Notes under the pieces: model-generated
The model's database searches: none
What the model saw: only the letters and a program-made list of their open reading frames with translations
Told to the model about the DNA's origin: nothing
Source of the DNA: Pyxidicoccus xibeiensis
GTDB lineage: Bacteria; Myxococcota; Myxococcia; Myxococcales; Myxococcaceae
DNA: 64,000 nt
NCBI RefSeq assembly: GCF_024198175.1
Contig: NZ_JAJVKV010000007.1
Span: 186,001-250,000 of the forward strand
Direction: 5' to 3'
Made by a program: the position numbers and the translations under genes
Part shown: positions 60,822-64,000 of the stretch, one piece after another
Layout: each line of letters opens with the position of its first letter
Numbering within the stretch: position 1 is the stretch's first letter

Positions 60822-62333
60822 GTGCTTTCCCAGCCCGCCCAGCCACAGCCTCCCGACCTCGGCCGCCGCCTGGCGAAGCTGACGTCCATCCTGGATGTCG
60901 CCAAGGCGATGAGCGCCGAGCACGACCTCGACCTGCTCCTCCCCCTCATCCTCTTCGAAGCCACCAAGGTGGTGGAGGCGGACCGCTGCTCGCTCTTCAT
61001 CCTGGACCGCGAGCGCAACGAGCTGTGGAGCAAGGTGGCCCAGGGCTCCAAGAGCGAAATCCGCCTCCCCGTCGGCAGCGGCATCGCCGGCCAGGTCGCC
61101 CAGACGGGCACCGTCATCAACATCCCCGACGCCTACTCGGACCCGCGCTTCAACCGCTCGTTCGACGTGTCCAGCGGCTACCAGACGAAGACCATCCTCT
61201 GCGTCCCCATGCGCGACGCCCACGGCGAGGTGACGGGCGTCATCCAGGCCCTCAACAAGCTCGACGGCGGCTTCAACGCCGAGGACGAGGAGCTGCTGCT
61301 CGCCCTGGGCGCCCAGGCCGCCGGCGCAATCGAGAACGCCCTGCTCCACGAGGAAATCAACCGCCTCTTCGAGGGCTTCGTCTCCGCCTCCGTCGTCGCC
61401 ATCGAAGCCAGAGACCCGACCACCGCGGGCCACTCCGGCCGCGTGGCCGACCTCACCGTGACGATGGCCCAGGCGCTGGAGCACCTGACCACCGGCCCCT
61501 ACGCCAACGTGCGCTTCTCCGCCGTGGAGCTCCAGGAGCTGCGCTACGCGTCGCTGCTGCACGACTTCGGCAAGGTGGGCGTGCGCGAGCCGGTGCTCGT
61601 CAAGGCGGAGAAGCTCTACCCGCACGAGCTGGAGGGCCTGCGCGCCCGCTTCCAGCTCGCCCGCAAGGACTTGCAGCTCCAGAGCTACCGCCGCCGGCTG
61701 GAGGCCGTGAGGATTCGCGGCGACCGGTTCCTGGCGGAAATCGAGGGCGAGGAGAACGAGCGCCTCACCACCGAGCTGAAGAAGCTCGACGAGGTCTTCG
61801 ACTTCATCCTCACCTGCAACCGCCCCACCGTGCTCGCCCAGGGCGGCTTCGAGCGCCTCCACGAGCTGGGCAAGCTCCAGTACTCGGACGCCCACGACCA
61901 GGCGCAGCCCCTGCTCCTGCCCCGCGAAATCCAGTCGCTCTCCATCACCCGCGGCACCCTCTCTCCCGAGGAGCGCCGCGAAATCGAGAGCCACGTCGAG
62001 CACACCTACCGCTTCCTCACCCAGATTCCGTGGACGCGCACCCTGCGCCGGGTGCCCGAAATCGCCTACGCGCACCACGAGAAGCTCGACGGCACCGGCT
62101 ACCCGCGCGCCGAGAAGGCCATCCCCGTCCAGTCCCGGATGATGTCCATCTCCGACATCTACGACGCGCTCACCGCCAGCGACCGGCCCTACAAGAAGGC
62201 CGTGCCCCACACGCTCGCGCTCGACATCCTCAAGCGCGAGGCGGACTCCGGCCAGCTCGACAAGGAGCTGTTCACCGTCTTCGTCGAGGCCGAGATTCCC
62301 CGCCGCGCGCTCCACGGGAACAAGGCGCCCTGA
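60822..62333 (+). CDS. GAF-HD-GYP protein, probable c-di-GMP phosphodiesterase
   Basis: The GTG start at 60822 has ggag eight bases upstream; 503 residues. The GAF domain is ~30-175 (EADRCSLFILDRERNELWSK, VGSGIAGQVAQTG). The HD-GYP domain follows: GHSGRVAD, LLHDFGKVGV with His247-Asp248, then AYAHHEKLDGTGYP. About 110 helical residues (~265-375) separate the two metal-binding halves, which are normally close together. Signal through GAF probably modulates cyclic-di-GMP turnover. Convergent with the pyruvate kinase gene. Confidence 0.92.
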   Translation: MLSQPAQPQPPDLGRRLAKLTSILDVAKAMSAEHDLDLLLPLILFEATKVVEADRCSLFILDRERNELWSKVAQGSKSEIRLPVGSGIAGQVAQTGTVINIPDAYSDPRFNRSFDVSSGYQTKTILCVPMRDAHGEVTGVIQALNKLDGGFNAEDEELLLALGAQAAGAIENALLHEEINRLFEGFVSASVVAIEARDPTTAGHSGRVADLTVTMAQALEHLTTGPYANVRFSAVELQELRYASLLHDFGKVGVREPVLVKAEKLYPHELEGLRARFQLARKDLQLQSYRRRLEAVRIRGDRFLAEIEGEENERLTTELKKLDEVFDFILTCNRPTVLAQGGFERLHELGKLQYSDAHDQAQPLLLPREIQSLSITRGTLSPEERREIESHVEHTYRFLTQIPWTRTLRRVPEIAYAHHEKLDGTGYPRAEKAIPVQSRMMSISDIYDALTASDRPYKKAVPHTLALDILKREADSGQLDKELFTVFVEAEIPRRALHGNKAP

Positions 62334-62414
62334 CGGCAGCGGGGCCCCACGCGCCTCCGGGGTCCCTCACGCTGCGCCCTCCTCGGGCACGCGCAAGCCC
62401 GGGGCCGCTGAAGG

Positions 62415-62430
62415 AGCCCGGACTGTCGGG
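62415..62430. terminator. Small hairpin between convergent genes
   Basis: GCCCG-gactgt-CGGGC lies between the stop codons of the HD-GYP gene (62333) and pyruvate kinase (62454). The stem is short, and no T-run follows on either strand. Confidence 0.3.
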
Positions 62431-62453
62431 CCCCCTCACGACGCAGCGTCAGC

Positions 62454-63881
62454 TCAGCCGATGGTGTGCAGCCGGAGGCTGTTGATCTTCCCGGGCTGGC
62501 CCACCGGCGCACCGAAGACGATGACGATGCGGTCGCCCTTGCGGCCCAGGCCTCGCGCGAGGAGTTCCTCCTCCACGCGCCGCACCATGGCCTCCGTCTC
62601 CTGGATGGGCTCCAGCACGCGCGGCACCACGCCCCACAGCAGCGCCAGCCGGCGCCGCACTTCCTGGTTGGGGCTGAAGGCGACAATCGGCACCGGCGGC
62701 CGGTAGTGCGCCAGCAGCCGCGCCGTCACGCCCGACAGGGTGAAGGCGGCAATCAGCGACGCTCCGCTCGCCTTGGCCGCCTCGCACGCCACCCGGGCAA
62801 TCACGTCCGGGAAGTGCTGGGGCAGCCCCAGCGGGGCCTCGATGAAGCGCGGCACGACCTGGGAGCGCGACGAGGACTCCGCCGCCAGGATGATGCGCTC
62901 CATCATCTGCACGGACTCGATGGGGAACTTGCCGCTCGCCGTCTCGCCCGAGAGCATCACCGCGTCCGCGCCGTCGTACACGGCGTTGGCCACGTCGCTC
63001 GCCTCGGCGCGCGTGGGGCGCGGGTTGTCAATCATCGAGTTCAGCATCTGCGTGGCCACGATGACGGGCAGGCCGCGCAGGTTGGAGCGCCGGATGATGT
63101 CCTTCTGGACGGCCGGCACCTCCTCGGGGGGAATCTCCACGCCGAGGTCACCACGCGCCACCATGACGCCGTCCGTCTTGTCGAGGATGGCGTCCAGCCG
63201 GGCGATGGCCTCCGGCTTCTCCAGCTTGGCGATGATGGGCACCTGCCGCCCCACCTCGGCCATGGCCTGGCGGGCGGTGTCCATGTCCGACGGCTGACGC
63301 ACGAAAGACAGGGCGATGAAGTCCACGCCGGCCTTGATTCCGAAGACCAGGTCCTCGCGGTCCTTGGGCGTGAGCGCATCCGCGCGCACCGCCACGCCGG
63401 GCAGGTTGATGCCCTTGTTGTTCTTCAGCGTGCCGCCGTGGATGACGCGCGTCTTGATGAGCTTCTGCTTGTCCGTCTCCAGGACGTGCAGCTCCAGCAA
63501 GCCGTCGTCCAGGAGGATGCGGTCGCCCGGATTCACGTCCGCCGCCAGGAACGGGTACGTGGTGGACACGATGTCGTCCGTGCCCGGCACCGTCTCGTCC
63601 GTGGTGATGTGGAAGGTGCCGCCTTCCTTCAGCTCGGTGCTGCCCTTGACGAACCGGCCGGTGCGAATCTTCGGGCCCTGGAGGTCACCGAGGATGCCCA
63701 CCGCCTTGCGCACCTTCAGCGAGGCGGCGCGCAGCTTGGCGATGTTCTCCGCGTGCTGCTCGTGGCTGCCGTGGGAGAAGTTGAGGCGGGCGACATCCAT
63801 CCCGTTCTCCAGGAGCGCTTCCAGCATCTCCTGGCTCTGACTCGCGGGACCGAGGGTGCAGACAATCTTCGCTCTTCGCAT
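62454..63881 (-). CDS. pyk: Pyruvate kinase
   Basis: The last glycolytic step: phosphoenolpyruvate plus ADP to pyruvate plus ATP. The 475 residues are a full-length bacterial enzyme. Seen: RAKIVCTLGPAS, ARLNFSHGSH, DLQGPKIRTG, the catalytic-Lys segment PIIAKLEKPEAI, GVMVARGDLGVEIP (metal), ATQMLNSMIDNPRPTRAE and DAVMLSGETASGKFP. A C-terminal allosteric domain follows (AAFTLSGVTARLLAHYRPPV). There is no PEP-utiliser extension. Confidence 0.97.
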   Translation of the reverse strand: MRRAKIVCTLGPASQSQEMLEALLENGMDVARLNFSHGSHEQHAENIAKLRAASLKVRKAVGILGDLQGPKIRTGRFVKGSTELKEGGTFHITTDETVPGTDDIVSTTYPFLAADVNPGDRILLDDGLLELHVLETDKQKLIKTRVIHGGTLKNNKGINLPGVAVRADALTPKDREDLVFGIKAGVDFIALSFVRQPSDMDTARQAMAEVGRQVPIIAKLEKPEAIARLDAILDKTDGVMVARGDLGVEIPPEEVPAVQKDIIRRSNLRGLPVIVATQMLNSMIDNPRPTRAEASDVANAVYDGADAVMLSGETASGKFPIESVQMMERIILAAESSSRSQVVPRFIEAPLGLPQHFPDVIARVACEAAKASGASLIAAFTLSGVTARLLAHYRPPVPIVAFSPNQEVRRRLALLWGVVPRVLEPIQETEAMVRRVEEELLARGLGRKGDRIVIVFGAPVGQPGKINSLRLHTIG

Positions 63882-64000
63882 AGGGCTCGGGAGGATGGGT
63901 GTACCTCATGGATGCGTCAAGCACGCTCCATGAGGTCCCTCGCTCGGTAAAACGGTAAATGAGCCAGCGAACGAAGGAGCCTTCACCCGCGCAACAGCAC
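63882..64000. other. Upstream region of pyruvate kinase, window edge
   Basis: It should contain the pyk promoter on the minus strand. On that strand, TTTACC and TTTTAC lie 60-80 bases before the start, but no clear -35/-10 pair can be fixed. Confidence 0.3.

Noticed and set aside
1..64000. CRISPR array
   Set aside because: No regularly spaced direct repeats of 23-40 bp and no cas genes were seen; the repeats found are paired elements or blade-coding repeats.

Overview
The window is about 69% G+C with strongly G/C-biased third codon positions. Its gene families point to a predatory delta-type bacterium of the Myxococcota, most likely Myxococcaceae (Myxococcus, Corallococcus or Pyxidicoccus): FG-GAP, RCC1 and BNR/PKD secreted proteins, many lipoproteins, a kinase with a Cys-rich tail, a PadR-ADOP permease pair, GAF-HD-GYP and an orphan VgrG cluster. 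This assignment is inferred from gene content, not from a marker gene.

Left part (1-9.7 kb): the end of a large secreted BNR/PKD/PPC protein, a decayed kinase copy, a TetR regulator behind a perfect 22-bp palindrome, a convergent cytochrome P450, two lipoproteins, and a GyrI-like protein whose stop codon overlaps that of an AraC-GyrI regulator. 9.8-22.9 kb is one sugar locus. A minus-strand run galM-galK-ABC importer (ATPase, two permeases, binding protein)-GH43-like enzyme-PhyH dioxygenase diverges from a TonB-dependent receptor followed by a GH43 glycosidase. The likely pathway is outer-membrane uptake of a galactose-containing glycan, trimming, ABC import, then galactose epimerisation and phosphorylation. 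No dedicated regulator is present, but two palindromes lie in its promoter regions.

22.9-34 kb holds a PadR regulator and ADOP permease with a readable autorepression promoter, lipoproteins, an AraC gene divergent from a DUF4267-type membrane gene, a secreted RCC1 protein, and a scrap heap of broken genes (DUF1579-type, IS91 transposase, acyltransferase) before a glycosyltransferase.

34.2-59.25 kb has the geometry of an old genomic island. A complete tRNA-Pro(CGG) lies at 59.25-59.33 kb, and a degenerate direct copy of its 3' end plus terminator lies at 34.18-34.26 kb. Between them are a signal-peptidase fragment, two AraC-oxidoreductase pairs, a rearranged copy of the RCC1 gene, paired 55-bp palindromic repeats, IS3 fragments, and two type VI secretion effector/immunity modules. 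The first is a DUF2169-thiolase-like-DUF4150 toxin-SMI1/KNR4 set. The second is VgrG, a large toxin and a pentapeptide-repeat protein. No integrase was found.

59.5-64 kb returns to ordinary core genes: a response-regulator receiver, ribulose-phosphate 3-epimerase, a GAF-HD-GYP protein and pyruvate kinase. Roughly a dozen gene fragments, nearly all between 21.7 and 53 kb, mark that stretch as a zone of repeated insertion, duplication and deletion.
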